From Phenylobacterium sp. (GTDB lineage Bacteria > Pseudomonadota > Alphaproteobacteria > Caulobacterales > Caulobacteraceae): DNA of 64,000 nt. Positions 37,722 to 46,559 of the stretch are shown here, one piece after another. The stretch lies in assembly GCF_022402485.1 (NCBI RefSeq), contig NZ_JAKRSA010000027.1:1-64000 (forward strand), read 5' to 3'. The notes under the pieces are model-generated. The model was not told where the DNA came from and searched no databases. It was given only the letters and a program-made list of their open reading frames with translations. The position numbers and the translations under genes were made by a program. How positions within the stretch are numbered: the stretch's first letter is position 1; every line of letters begins with the position of its first letter.

Positions 37722-38888
37722 ATGACGACCTTTTCTGGCCCTTCGCTTGAATTTGGTCTCGGCGATGTTGCCGATGCCATCCGAGACACCACCGCACGGT
37801 TTGCCGCCGCGGAGATCGCGCCCCGGGCAGCCGAAATTGATGCCACCAACACCTTTCCCCGGGATCTTTGGCCCCAGATGGGGGTGCTTGGCCTGCACGG
37901 GATCACGGTGGAGGAAGCCTATGGCGGCCTGGGCCTGGGCTATCTGGAACATGTGGTGGCCATGGAAGAGGTCAGTCGGGCCTCTGCCTCAGTGGGCCTG
38001 TCCTATGGCGCGCACTCCAATCTCTGCGTGAACCAGATCCGCCGGTGGGGCTCTGAGGCGCAGAAGCAGCGCTATCTCCCCCGGTTGATCAGCGGCGAAC
38101 ATGTGGGTGCCCTGGCCATGAGCGAGGCTGGGGCCGGCTCTGATGTGGTCTCCATGCGCCTGCGCGCCGAGCGTCAGGGCGACCGCTATGTGCTGAACGG
38201 AACCAAGTTCTGGATCACCAATGGCCCCCACGCCGATGTGCTTGTGGTCTATGCCAAAACCGACCCTGAGGCGGCGGGCCGGTCCATCACCGCCTTCCTC
38301 ATCGAGAAGGACTTCCAGGGGTTCCGTTGCGCCCAGAAGCTGGACAAGCTCGGCATGCGCGGGTCCGACACCGGCGAGCTGGTGTTTGAAGACTGTGAAG
38401 TGCCCGAGGAGAATGTGTTGGGCCCCCTTCATGGGGGTGTGGGCGTCCTGATGAGCGGCCTGGACTATGAGCGGGCGGTTCTGGCGGGCGGCCCCCTTGG
38501 GATCATGCAGGCCTGTCTGGACGCGGTGCTGCCCTATGTCCGCGAACGCAAACAGTTCGGCGCGCCCATCGGCTCTTTCCAGCTGATGCAGGCCAAGGTG
38601 GCCGACATGTACGTGGCCCTGAACTCAGCCAGGGCCTATGTCTATGCGGTGGCGCGGGCCTGCGACGCCGGGCGCACCACCCGGTTTGATGCCGCGGGCG
38701 CCATCCTCATGGCCTCTGAAAACGCCGTCAAATGCAGTCTTGAGGCGATCCAGGCCCTAGGGGGGGCGGGCTACACCCGGGACTATCCCGTGGAGCGGCT
38801 CCTGCGGGATGCCAAGCTCTATGACATCGGGGCGGGCACCAATGAGATCCGCCGTTTCCTGATCGGCCGTGAACTCATCGGCGGCTGA
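37722..38888 (+). CDS. ivd: Isovaleryl-CoA dehydrogenase
   Basis: An FAD-dependent acyl-CoA dehydrogenase (388 residues) oxidising isovaleryl-CoA to 3-methylcrotonyl-CoA in leucine degradation. The acyl-CoA dehydrogenase signatures [13 protein letters not shown] and [19 protein letters not shown] are present. The catalytic base is the Glu in [14 protein letters not shown], the position characteristic of isovaleryl-CoA dehydrogenases. GANTEIR-type ending ([18 protein letters not shown]). ATG 37722 gives the family start. The next leucine-pathway enzymes (41787-46135) lie 2.9 kb downstream, which supports the assignment. Confidence 0.93.
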   Translation: MTTFSGPSLEFGLGDVADAIRDTTARFAAAEIAPRAAEIDATNTFPRDLWPQMGVLGLHGITVEEAYGGLGLGYLEHVVAMEEVSRASASVGLSYGAHSNLCVNQIRRWGSEAQKQRYLPRLISGEHVGALAMSEAGAGSDVVSMRLRAERQGDRYVLNGTKFWITNGPHADVLVVYAKTDPEAAGRSITAFLIEKDFQGFRCAQKLDKLGMRGSDTGELVFEDCEVPEENVLGPLHGGVGVLMSGLDYERAVLAGGPLGIMQACLDAVLPYVRERKQFGAPIGSFQLMQAKVADMYVALNSARAYVYAVARACDAGRTTRFDAAGAILMASENAVKCSLEAIQALGGAGYTRDYPVERLLRDAKLYDIGAGTNEIRRFLIGRELIGG

Positions 38889-38903
38889 TGGGTGCATTGA
38901 ATA

Positions 38904-38931
38904 TTGATATAATATAACGCCATCTTATGCT
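38904..38931 (+). promoter_or_regulatory. A+T-rich candidate promoter before the methyltransferase gene
   Basis: TTGATA at 38904-38909, a 16-base spacer and TATGCT at 38926-38931, inside a conspicuously A+T-rich patch (38897-38938) of an otherwise GC-rich sequence. It ends 25 bases before the ATG. Confidence 0.5.
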
Positions 38932-38955
38932 CTTATCACGCTTTTGGGGGCGAGC

Positions 38956-39654
38956 ATGCGAAACATCACTGTCCTGATCCTGGCCGGCGCTCTGGGGTTC
39001 GCCAGTCCCGTCATGGCCCAGCACGGCCACGCCGCGACTGAGAAATCTATCGAAATGAACCAGGCCTGGAGCGAGCAGGTCGCGGCTGTGGCAGGCGCGG
39101 CGGCGCGGTTTGAGTCGCCGAACCGTGAGGTCATTGCCCGCCGAGACGCCATTGTCGCGGCCATGGACCTGAAGCCTGGGGAGGCTGTGGCCGATGTGGG
39201 GGCCGGCACAGGCGCTTATCTCAAAGCCCTGGCCGAGGCGGTCGGATCGGACGGCCATGTCTATGCCGTTGATATCTCGGCACCCTTTGTGGCCCACATG
39301 CGCGACCGCGTGGGGACCGAGGGCCTGACCAATGTTTCGGTGATCCTGTCTCGGGTGGATAGCCCGACCCTGCCCCCGGGTGCCCTGGATTCGATTCTGG
39401 TGGTCAATACCTTCCATCACTTCGAAGCGCCTGAGGCCATGCTCGGCCATTTTCTTCGCGCCCTGAAGCCAGGCGGCGAACTGGTGATCGTCGACTTTGA
39501 TCTCGCCGCCGGGCATGCGGGCCACCGGGACGTGGTGGCCTTGGACAAGGCGGGTCATGTCCAGCTGATCGAGGCGCATGGCTTCAGAGTCTTGGAGGAT
39601 GTCAAAGCGGCAGGCTTGAAGGAGAATTTTCTCCTGAGGTTCGTCCCGCGTTGA
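38956..39654 (+). CDS. Exported class I SAM-dependent methyltransferase
   Basis: A 232-residue protein with a signal peptide (residues 1 to about 21, ending VMA-Q) before a Rossmann methyltransferase domain. Motif I is VADVGAGTGAYLKALAEAV (about 76-94), the acidic motif II VYAVDIS and motif IV ILVVNTFHHF. Homologous exported methyltransferases occur in alphaproteobacteria, but how they would meet SAM outside the cytoplasm is unexplained, so the catalytic role is open. The gene interrupts the leucine catabolic set, carries its own promoter-like region, and its upstream patch differs in base composition from its surroundings. Confidence 0.82.
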   Translation: MRNITVLILAGALGFASPVMAQHGHAATEKSIEMNQAWSEQVAAVAGAAARFESPNREVIARRDAIVAAMDLKPGEAVADVGAGTGAYLKALAEAVGSDGHVYAVDISAPFVAHMRDRVGTEGLTNVSVILSRVDSPTLPPGALDSILVVNTFHHFEAPEAMLGHFLRALKPGGELVIVDFDLAAGHAGHRDVVALDKAGHVQLIEAHGFRVLEDVKAAGLKENFLLRFVPR

Positions 39655-39737
39655 AGGCGGCCAAATCCAGGCCTTGTGGTCAGGCCAATCCAGCTTGTGA
39701 CCAGTCAACGAAGCCGAACTTCGAGTGAACCCAGCAC

Positions 39738-39772
39738 GAAAAAGGGCCGACCCTTAGTCAGGGTCGGCCCTT
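39738..39772 (-). terminator. Intrinsic terminator of the small minus-strand transcript
   Basis: A perfect 12-bp stem (39742-39753 with 39761-39772, 7-base loop). Read on the minus strand it ends in TTTTT (plus-strand A run 39739-39743); on the plus strand only two T follow. The orientation is therefore minus, although it may also slow transcripts coming from the methyltransferase gene. Confidence 0.88.
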
Positions 39773-39817
39773 CCATTGTCGGACCGCAAGTGCGGCGGCC
39801 CGCAACCTTAGCAGCGC

Positions 39818-39883
39818 TTAAGCGCGAACCTCATGGGAGGCCCAGGCCACGGTCACCGACTGCGACAAATGACAATGAGACAC
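39818..39883 (-). CDS. 21-residue small ORF behind an exceptional ribosome site
   Basis: GTG start at 39883, stop TAA at 39820-39818. The peptide begins MSHCHLSQSVTVAWASHEVR and ends with Ala. Seven bases upstream stands GAAAGGAGGTGA, complementary over 12 contiguous bases to the 3' end of 16S rRNA, far stronger than any other ribosome site in the window. The peptide has no membrane segment and no family that I recognise. It may be a real small protein, or the site may mainly serve to capture or occupy ribosomes. No homologue could be checked. Confidence 0.5.
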   Translation of the reverse strand: MSHCHLSQSVTVAWASHEVRA

Positions 39884-39919
39884 TAGGTCACCTCCTTTCA
39901 GTTGTTGAAGACTGAATCG

Positions 39920-39948
39920 AGTATGGGACGAGTTCGCTGCCTTGGCAA
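39920..39948 (-). promoter_or_regulatory. Candidate promoter of the small transcript with a GANTC site
   Basis: On the minus strand TTGCCA (39948-39943), a 17-base spacer and CATACT (39925-39920). A GATTC/GAATC site (39914-39918) lies directly after the -10, about where transcription would start. GANTC is methylated by CcrM in this group and such promoters are often controlled by GcrA. Confidence 0.5.
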
Positions 39949-39969
39949 ACCCATTGCGCCTGCGGCGTA

Positions 39970-41739
39970 TCAGCGCCAGCCGCGAGGGGCGGCCTCCCCT
40001 AGGGCCTTGCGCCGTCGAAGCTCGGTGACGGGGGTCTCCAGGCCGTCCAGGGCTTGGCCCATGGCCACATAGCCGGCCGTGACGGCGGGGTCATAGGCTT
40101 GCCAGTTGCGGATTTCGACCCCGGTCATATCGGGGGTAACCAAGAGGTCGACGCTCTCCCGCGCTGCCCTCAGGTCTCGACCTGTGGGCACGGTGGCGGC
40201 GCGCATAAGCAGGGAGACAATGGGCGGGCCCTGACGCCAGGCGCCGGAGGCAATCCAGCGCAGCACTGAGGCCGGGCGCGCCACATCCCGGGCGGTGATG
40301 CTGCGGCCCCGGGTGACATCGACCCCCACCACCGGTCCCAGATGCATGGCGCTCATTACATCGGCCGGGAAGTTGTTCAGAACAGCACCGTCCACCAGGA
40401 CGTCATCCCCGTGGGTGGCTGGCGGCATGATGCCAGGCAGGGCGATAGACGCACGCAAGGCGTCCACCAGCCGCCCGCTGCGGTGGATCTGGTAGGCACC
40501 GGTGGTCAGGTTGGAGGAGACCGCAAAGAAGGGCAGCCACAGATCGGAGATGCTTGTGTCCCCAAAATGCTCATAGAGCCTGGCGCGCACCTTCTCCCCC
40601 CGGGTCATGGCCACCAGGGGGAAAGCGATGTCATCCAGGGGACTGGAGGCGACGAAGGCCTCGCGGATCCGGCGGTCAGCCTCTTCGTCGGACCAGCCCA
40701 TGCCAAGGCCTGCGGCGACAATGGCCCCCATGGAGGCACCGCCGATGAAGTCGATGGGCACGCCCCGTTCCCGCAGAACCCGGATCGCCCCCACGTGGGC
40801 ATAGGCCCGGGCACCGCCGCCGGACAGAACGAGTCCCACAGATTGTCCGGTCAGCACCCGGGCGAGCCGTGCGGCGTCGGCCTCATCGTCCCGACGCATG
40901 TGAAAGAGGCGGGCGGGCTGGGCGGCCTTGACCCAGGCCTCGGAGGTGCGCGGGGCCGGACCATCTCTGGGATGCAGCAGGATCAGGTCAACCAGCTGAT
41001 GCGCCTGCAGCGGCTGGGCCGGCTGCAGAATGATGTTGGCTGGCGGTTGGGCGGCGGCCTTGCCGATGCGGAACAGACGGTCGACCTGCCGGGCCACCAC
41101 CGCCCGCCAGCCCAGGTCCTGCCCCTCGGCGGCATAGAGGACGAAGTCGTGGGTCCGCTCGACCTCGGAGTACCATTCGGTGGGCGCCATGGCCGCTTCA
41201 GACCCCACTACCGTGACGCTGTAGCCCTGGCGCATCATGTGTCGGGCGATGCGATCCACCAGGGGACGAACGGCGACCGGCTCGCCGACAGTCACGAAGC
41301 CATAGACCGACGGCTCTGTCCCGGAGGCCCGGTGGGTCTGGCGGCGCCCCCGGCGCACGATCAGCTGGGCCAGCTCCAGCATGACCGCGGGATCCTCCTC
41401 TGCCGCCTCCAGGAACAGGTCCCGGGGCAGGGCGAAGACCTCAGAGTCTCGCAGAGCAACCACCCGCGCCGTGTGGGGGGTGCCCGACAAAAGGGACATT
41501 TCCCCGGCCGGCTCTCCGGGGCGGATCACCCCCAGGAATTCCGCCTCCTGGCCTTCCTCTTTCCGAAAGGCACCCAGGCGTCCTGCGCGCAGAAAATAGA
41601 GATTGTCAGCGGCCTCGCCGGGCTCGAACAGAACCCCACCCCCGGGGAGCGAAAACCACGTGGCGTCACCCTCCAACTGTTCATTGAAGAACAGCTGGGC
41701 GAGGGCGCTATCACTGGGAAGATTCGGCAGCCTGGCCAC
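39970..41739 (-). CDS. Patatin-like phospholipase with cyclic-nucleotide-binding-type domain (NTE family)
   Basis: A 589-residue serine lipase of the neuropathy-target-esterase type. An N-terminal cNMP-binding-like domain (about 10-125; [35 protein letters not shown]) is followed by a Rossmann-like middle part and the patatin domain (about 285-500). Catalytic dyad: Ser336 in GGASMG and Asp450 in VDGA; the oxyanion motif [13 protein letters not shown] is upstream of Ser336. Probably cytosolic or membrane-peripheral, hydrolysing lysophospholipids. The start is GTG 41739, because the frame further upstream overlaps the divergent carboxylase gene. Only 47 bp separate the two starts. Confidence 0.88.
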   Translation of the reverse strand: MARLPNLPSDSALAQLFFNEQLEGDATWFSLPGGGVLFEPGEAADNLYFLRAGRLGAFRKEEGQEAEFLGVIRPGEPAGEMSLLSGTPHTARVVALRDSEVFALPRDLFLEAAEEDPAVMLELAQLIVRRGRRQTHRASGTEPSVYGFVTVGEPVAVRPLVDRIARHMMRQGYSVTVVGSEAAMAPTEWYSEVERTHDFVLYAAEGQDLGWRAVVARQVDRLFRIGKAAAQPPANIILQPAQPLQAHQLVDLILLHPRDGPAPRTSEAWVKAAQPARLFHMRRDDEADAARLARVLTGQSVGLVLSGGGARAYAHVGAIRVLRERGVPIDFIGGASMGAIVAAGLGMGWSDEEADRRIREAFVASSPLDDIAFPLVAMTRGEKVRARLYEHFGDTSISDLWLPFFAVSSNLTTGAYQIHRSGRLVDALRASIALPGIMPPATHGDDVLVDGAVLNNFPADVMSAMHLGPVVGVDVTRGRSITARDVARPASVLRWIASGAWRQGPPIVSLLMRAATVPTGRDLRAARESVDLLVTPDMTGVEIRNWQAYDPAVTAGYVAMGQALDGLETPVTELRRRKALGEAAPRGWR

Positions 41740-41786
41740 AATCGCGGAGCCTAGCGCGCAACAGCGTGCGGGGCTATGCCATGCAT

Positions 41787-43394
41787 ATGACGAGGCTGAC
41801 TTCCTCCATCGACCCAAGTTCCGAGGCATTTCAGACCCAGGCGCAGCACAATCGCGGCCTGGTCGACCAACTTCGGGCCAAGGTGGCGCAAGCTGCCCTA
41901 GGGGGGCCGGCGGCCGCCCGTGAGCGGCACGAATCGCGGGGCAAGCTCCTGCCGCGTGACCGGGTGATGCGGCTGCTGGATCCTGGCGCGCCATTCCTCG
42001 AGGTTGGTGCCCTGGCGGCCCATGGCCTCTATGACGACGAGGCACCCGGCGCTGGCGTCATTGCGGGGATCGGGCGGGTCTCAGGACGTGAGGTGATGAT
42101 CCTCGCCAACGACGCCACGGTGAAGGGGGGTGCCTATTTCCCGATGACCGTGAAGAAGCATCTGCGGGCCCAGGAGATCGCCCTGCAGAACCGTCTACCC
42201 TGCATCTATCTGGTGGACTCCGGCGGGGCCAATCTGCCCCATCAGGCCGAGGTGTTTCCCGACCGGGACCACTTTGGGCGGATCTTCTTCAATCAGGCCC
42301 AGATGAGCGCCGCCGGCATCGCCCAGATCGCCTGCGTCATGGGCTCCTGCACCGCCGGCGGGGCCTATGTGCCGGCCATGTCCGACGAAACCGTGATTGT
42401 CCGGGGGCAGGGGACCATCTTCCTCGGCGGGCCGCCCCTGGTGAAGGCGGCCACGGGCGAGGTCATCAGCGCCGAAGAGCTAGGCGGTGCCGACACCCAT
42501 GGCCGCCGCTCCGGCGTGGTCGACCATGTGGCCGAGAACGACGAGCACGCCCTGACCATTGTCCGCTCCATCGTGGCTAACCTGAACACCACAAAGACCC
42601 ACGAGATGACCCTGGCTGAGCCTAGGCTGCCGGCCTTTGACCCTGAAGAGCTCTACGGGATCATCCCCAGTGACGTGCGCGCGCCCTATGACGTGCGCGA
42701 GGTCATCGCGCGGCTGGTGGACGGATCGGACTTCGATGAGTTCAAGGCGCTCTATGGAACGACCCTGGTCTGCGGCTTTGCTCGCATCTGGGGCTATCCC
42801 GTCGCCATTCTGGCCAATAATGGCGTGCTGTTCTCCGAAAGCGCGCTGAAGGGGGCCCACTTCATAGAACTGGCCTGTAAGCGCAAGATTCCGCTGGTTT
42901 TCCTGCAGAACATCTCAGGCTTCATGGTTGGTGGTCGCTATGAGGCTGGCGGCATCGCCAAGGACGGTGCCAAGCTGGTCACAGCGGTGGCCTGCGCTGA
43001 GGTTCCCAAGTTCACGGTCCTGATCGGCGGCTCCTTTGGGGCCGGCAACTATGGCATGTGCGGCAGGGCCTATTCTCCGCGCTTCCTCTGGAGCTGGCCC
43101 AACAGCCGCATCAGCGTCATGGGTGGCGAGCAGGCCGCCAGCGTGCTGGCCACCATCCGTCGGGACGGGCTGGAGGCCCGCGGCGAGTCCTGGTCCGACG
43201 AGGACGAAGCCGCCTTCAAGGCCCCGGTACGCGATCGCTATGAGACCGAAGGTGACCCCTATTTCGCCACTGCCCGACTGTGGGATGATGGGGTGATAGA
43301 TCCGGCCCAGACCCGCGACGTGCTGGGTTTGTCGATTTCTGCGGCGCTCAATGCGCCAGTACCCGAGACGCGCTTTGGCGTCTTCCGCATGTGA
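41787..43394 (+). CDS. mccB: Methylcrotonyl-CoA carboxylase carboxyltransferase (beta) subunit
   Basis: Carboxylates 3-methylcrotonyl-CoA to 3-methylglutaconyl-CoA in leucine breakdown (535 residues). Typical stretches: [62 protein letters not shown] and [20 protein letters not shown]; these separate MCC from PCC beta subunits. ATG 41787 was preferred over 41781 and a GTG at 41766, by length and the family start MTRLTSSID. It heads a three-gene run with liuC and mccA. The diverging patatin start is 47 bp away, so their promoters must overlap. Confidence 0.94.
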   Translation: MTRLTSSIDPSSEAFQTQAQHNRGLVDQLRAKVAQAALGGPAAARERHESRGKLLPRDRVMRLLDPGAPFLEVGALAAHGLYDDEAPGAGVIAGIGRVSGREVMILANDATVKGGAYFPMTVKKHLRAQEIALQNRLPCIYLVDSGGANLPHQAEVFPDRDHFGRIFFNQAQMSAAGIAQIACVMGSCTAGGAYVPAMSDETVIVRGQGTIFLGGPPLVKAATGEVISAEELGGADTHGRRSGVVDHVAENDEHALTIVRSIVANLNTTKTHEMTLAEPRLPAFDPEELYGIIPSDVRAPYDVREVIARLVDGSDFDEFKALYGTTLVCGFARIWGYPVAILANNGVLFSESALKGAHFIELACKRKIPLVFLQNISGFMVGGRYEAGGIAKDGAKLVTAVACAEVPKFTVLIGGSFGAGNYGMCGRAYSPRFLWSWPNSRISVMGGEQAASVLATIRRDGLEARGESWSDEDEAAFKAPVRDRYETEGDPYFATARLWDDGVIDPAQTRDVLGLSISAALNAPVPETRFGVFRM

Positions 43395-43409
43395 CGGAGC
43401 CTTGATCCC

Positions 43410-44249
43410 ATGAGCCATCCCATCGCCGATCCCCTGGTGGAAGGCCTCGACACCGACGCCACCTCGCCCCTGGTGCGGCTGGAGGCGACCCTTGAGGGGG
43501 TGGCCATCGTCACCATCAACCGCCCAGACCGCCGTAACGCCTTTGATGCAGCGCTGATCGCCGCCCTGTCGGAAACCTTCGAGACCCTGCACGGTGCCGA
43601 ACATGTGCGCCTGGTGTTCCTCCGCGGGGCTGGCGGCATGTTCTGCGCCGGTGCCGACCTGGAGTGGATGCGGGCGGCGGCAGGCCATACTGAGGATGAC
43701 AACCGTCTAGACGCCATGGCCATGGCGAAGATGTTCAAGCTGTTGCGGGACATCCCGGCCCTGACCGTTGCGATGGTTCAAGGGGGCGCCTACGGGGGTG
43801 GGGCCGGTCTTGCGGCGGCCTGTGACATGGCTATTGCCACAGCGGACGCGAAGTTCAGCTTTGCCGAGGTCAAGCTTGGCCTCGTGGCCGCCACCATCAG
43901 CCCCTATGTGGTTGAGGCGATCGGCCCCCGCACCGCCCGCGCCCTGTTTGCCACCGGCCGCACCTTTGACGCCGCCCATGCCGAGAAGATTGGCCTGGTG
44001 ACCCAGGTGGTCGCCGATGACGCAGGGCTGGAGGCGGCCATGGCTGCGCTCTCTACTGAGATGATGGCCTGCGGACCCATGGCGGTGATCGAGTCCAAGA
44101 AGATCGTCGAATTGGTGGCCTATCAGGAGATCGACCACCGGCTCATGGACGACACCGCCCGGGCCATTGCCCGGATGCGGGTCAGTGAAGAGGGCCAGGA
44201 GGGCGTCATGGCCTTCCTCGAAAAGCGCAAGCCCAGCTGGTCTGAATGA
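43410..44249 (+). CDS. liuC: Enoyl-CoA hydratase, probable methylglutaconyl-CoA hydratase
   Basis: A crotonase-fold enzyme (279 residues) expected to hydrate 3-methylglutaconyl-CoA to HMG-CoA. The oxyanion-hole segments GAGGMFCAGADLEWM and GGAYGGGAGLAAACDMAIA are intact, and one catalytic acid is in FSFAEVKLGLVAATISPYV (Glu). The FAEVKLGLVAATIS-PYV form is typical of the hydratases found inside liu/mcc clusters. The specific role is inferred from its place between mccB and mccA; other enoyl-CoA substrates are possible. It starts 16 bp after mccB and overlaps mccA by 4 bases. Confidence 0.88.
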   Translation: MSHPIADPLVEGLDTDATSPLVRLEATLEGVAIVTINRPDRRNAFDAALIAALSETFETLHGAEHVRLVFLRGAGGMFCAGADLEWMRAAAGHTEDDNRLDAMAMAKMFKLLRDIPALTVAMVQGGAYGGGAGLAAACDMAIATADAKFSFAEVKLGLVAATISPYVVEAIGPRTARALFATGRTFDAAHAEKIGLVTQVVADDAGLEAAMAALSTEMMACGPMAVIESKKIVELVAYQEIDHRLMDDTARAIARMRVSEEGQEGVMAFLEKRKPSWSE

Positions 44250-46135
44250 TCACCAACCTCCTGGTCGCCAATCGCGGCGAGATCGCCCGGCGGATCTTCC
44301 GAACGGCGCGCCAGATGGGGCTCGCCACCGTGGCGGTCTATTCGGACGCCGATGCGGGGGCCCTCCATGTGCGCGAGGCTGATCAGGCCGTACGGCTGGG
44401 GCCAGCGGCGGCGCGGGAGAGCTATCTCAATGTCGCTGCCGTGCTCGACGCGGCCAGGGCGTCCGGCGCTGATGCGGTGCATCCTGGCTACGGCTTCCTG
44501 TCAGAGAACGCGGCGTTCGCCGAGGCGGTGATGGGGGCGGGTCTGGTCTGGGTGGGGCCGCCCCCGGCCGCGATCCGGGCCATGGGCCTGAAGGATGCGG
44601 CCAAGGCCCTGATGATTGAGGCGGGCGTGCCGGTCACGCCGGGCTATCACGGGGTAAATCAGGACCCCGCCTTTCTGGCCAGCCAGGCCAAGGCGATCGG
44701 CTATCCCATCTTGATCAAGGCTGTGGCCGGCGGTGGCGGCAAGGGCATGCGCAAGGTCGAGGGGCCTGAGGACTTTGCCCAGGCCCTGGGCGCGGCGCAG
44801 CGGGAGGCCGCCGGTGCCTTCGGCGATGACCGCGTCCTGCTGGAGACCTATGTCGCCCGGCCGCGGCACATTGAGGTGCAGGTGTTTGGCGACACCCACG
44901 GCCAGGTGGTCCATCTGTTCGAGCGCGACTGCTCTCTGCAGCGCCGCCATCAGAAGGTGATCGAGGAGGCCCCGGCGCCCGGCATGACCCCGGACGTGCG
45001 TGCCGCTGTCTGCGCCGCCGCGGTCCGCGCGGCCCAGGCTGTGGACTATGTGGGAGCCGGCACGGTGGAGTTTATCGCCGACGCCAGCCAGGGTCTGCGG
45101 CCAGACCGCATCTGGTTCATGGAGATGAACACCCGACTGCAGGTCGAGCACCCGGTGACCGAGGCCGTCACGGGCCTGGATCTGGTGGAATGGCAGCTGC
45201 GGGTGGCTGCAGGTGAGCCTCTGCCCCTGGGCCAGGATCAGATCACCCTGAACGGCTGGGCCATGGAGGCCAGGCTTTATGCCGAAAACCCGTCGGCGGG
45301 CTTTCTGCCCTCCATCGGCGAGCTTGAGCACTTCGTCCTGCCCGACACGGTCCGGGTCGATACTGGTGTTGAGGCCGGCGGTGCCGTCAGCCCGCACTAT
45401 GATCCGATGATCGCCAAGCTGATCGCCCACGGGCCGACCCGTCAGGTCGCCGCTCGACGGCTGGTCCAGGCCTGCGGCGCGGTCCAGGTCTGGCCGGTGC
45501 GAACCAATGCCGGCTTTCTGGCCCGTACGCTTTCCGACGAGGATTTCCTGCGGGGGGAGGTGGATACGGGCTTCATCCCCGCGCGTCAGGCGGCGCTGGC
45601 CTCAACGCCGCCGCCGAGCCAGGCCGTGCTGTCGGCCGCCGCTCAGGGCCTGTTGTCCCAGCAGGCCGGCCCGGAGTCTGAGCCGGACAATCCCTGGCGC
45701 ACGCTGACGGGGTTTCGGCTCAATGCCCCTCCCGAGGCTTCGGTTCGTCTCTATCGTGACGATGGACCGGTGACCGCGCCCTTGGTGGCCGGTCCTCTGT
45801 CAGCAGACGTGCTGTTGGCCGCCGATGGATCGATCGTGGTGTTTGAGGCCGGCGAGGCCTTCGCCTTCTCCGGCGATGCTCCGGCCTTTGCGGTGGGCGA
45901 GGGGCCTGCCGGCGATGGGGTGGTCATGTCTCCCATGCCGGGCAAGGTGGTCGCCGTGGCGGTAGCGCAGGGTGACACCGTGGTGCGCGGCCAGATCCTG
46001 CTCACCCTGGAGGCCATGAAGATGGAACACGCCCTGACGGCAGCCTTTGACGGCGTCGTCGAGGTCCTGTCCGTCGCCGTCGGGGCGCAGGTCAGCGAAG
46101 GCGTCGTGCTGGCGCGGCTGACGCCGGCGGCCTAG
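44246..46135 (+). CDS. mccA: Methylcrotonyl-CoA carboxylase biotin-carrying (alpha) subunit
   Basis: Biotin carboxylase plus biotinyl carrier (629 residues), partner of mccB. Biotin carboxylase domain about 1-445: LLVANRGEIARRIFRTARQMG, the ATP-grasp loop KAVAGGGGKGMRKV and [16 protein letters not shown]. The biotinyl domain is at the end with the acceptor Lys in LEAMKMEHAL. It is shorter than the PccA at 30947, as is usual for MCC alpha. Overlaps liuC by 4 bases (ATGA). Confidence 0.94.
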   Translation: MITNLLVANRGEIARRIFRTARQMGLATVAVYSDADAGALHVREADQAVRLGPAAARESYLNVAAVLDAARASGADAVHPGYGFLSENAAFAEAVMGAGLVWVGPPPAAIRAMGLKDAAKALMIEAGVPVTPGYHGVNQDPAFLASQAKAIGYPILIKAVAGGGGKGMRKVEGPEDFAQALGAAQREAAGAFGDDRVLLETYVARPRHIEVQVFGDTHGQVVHLFERDCSLQRRHQKVIEEAPAPGMTPDVRAAVCAAAVRAAQAVDYVGAGTVEFIADASQGLRPDRIWFMEMNTRLQVEHPVTEAVTGLDLVEWQLRVAAGEPLPLGQDQITLNGWAMEARLYAENPSAGFLPSIGELEHFVLPDTVRVDTGVEAGGAVSPHYDPMIAKLIAHGPTRQVAARRLVQACGAVQVWPVRTNAGFLARTLSDEDFLRGEVDTGFIPARQAALASTPPPSQAVLSAAAQGLLSQQAGPESEPDNPWRTLTGFRLNAPPEASVRLYRDDGPVTAPLVAGPLSADVLLAADGSIVVFEAGEAFAFSGDAPAFAVGEGPAGDGVVMSPMPGKVVAVAVAQGDTVVRGQILLTLEAMKMEHALTAAFDGVVEVLSVAVGAQVSEGVVLARLTPAA

Positions 46136-46144
46136 AGCCCTTCC

Positions 46145-46555
46145 ATGACCGTACATCTGATCAAGCTCGTCGTCGGCTGCGACACCGTGGAGGACCTGCT
46201 GGACTGGCATGCCTCCCAGGCCCGCGCCGGCCAGCCCTGGACCCTGCACACCCGGCAGACCCCAAAGCGGGCGGCCGAGTTGACGGACGGCGGGTCCCTC
46301 TACCGGGTCTATAAGGGCGTGATCCTGACGCGGCAGCTGATCTTGGATGTGACTACGGTGGGCCAAGGGCAGGATGCCCGCTGTGAAATGGTTCTCGACG
46401 AGACCCTCATCCGGGTGGCGCCGACCCCAAGGCGCCCCTTCCAGGGCTGGCGGTATCTGGAGCCCAAGGATGCGCCGCCAGACCTTGAGGGCGAGGGGGG
46501 GCTCGACGCCCCGCCGGAACTGGCCCGCCAGCTGCGGGAGGCTGGTCTCTGGTAA
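46145..46555 (+). CDS. DUF1489 family protein
   Basis: A 136-residue conserved alphaproteobacterial protein of unknown function. MTVHLIKLVVGCDTVEDLLDW, TRQTPKRAAEL and SLYRVYKGVILTRQLIL match the DUF1489 pattern; the end contains FQGWRYLEPKDAPPDL. No signal peptide or membrane segment. It begins 9 bp after mccA and may be cotranscribed, but the family is found in many other contexts. It is convergent with panC, with 4 bases between the stops. Confidence 0.88.
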   Translation: MTVHLIKLVVGCDTVEDLLDWHASQARAGQPWTLHTRQTPKRAAELTDGGSLYRVYKGVILTRQLILDVTTVGQGQDARCEMVLDETLIRVAPTPRRPFQGWRYLEPKDAPPDLEGEGGLDAPPELARQLREAGLW

Positions 46556-46559
46556 GTCT

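Larger units (their letters stand above)
39738..39913 (-). ncRNA. Candidate stand-alone small transcript (dual-function sRNA or tiny mRNA)
   Basis: About 175 nt from a predicted start near 39913 to the T run of the terminator. It has its own -35/-10, a 12-base match to the anti-Shine-Dalgarno sequence, a 21-codon ORF and a perfect terminator. It lies downstream of the patatin gene on the same strand but is separated from it by its own promoter. I do not recognise a known RNA family. Transcription start and size are inferred from the boxes. Confidence 0.55.

Noticed and set aside
40342-41754. A 470-codon plus-strand frame opposite the patatin gene
   Set aside because: The minus strand has lipase motifs GGASMG and DGA in the right order; the plus frame is Gly/His/Pro-rich shadow.
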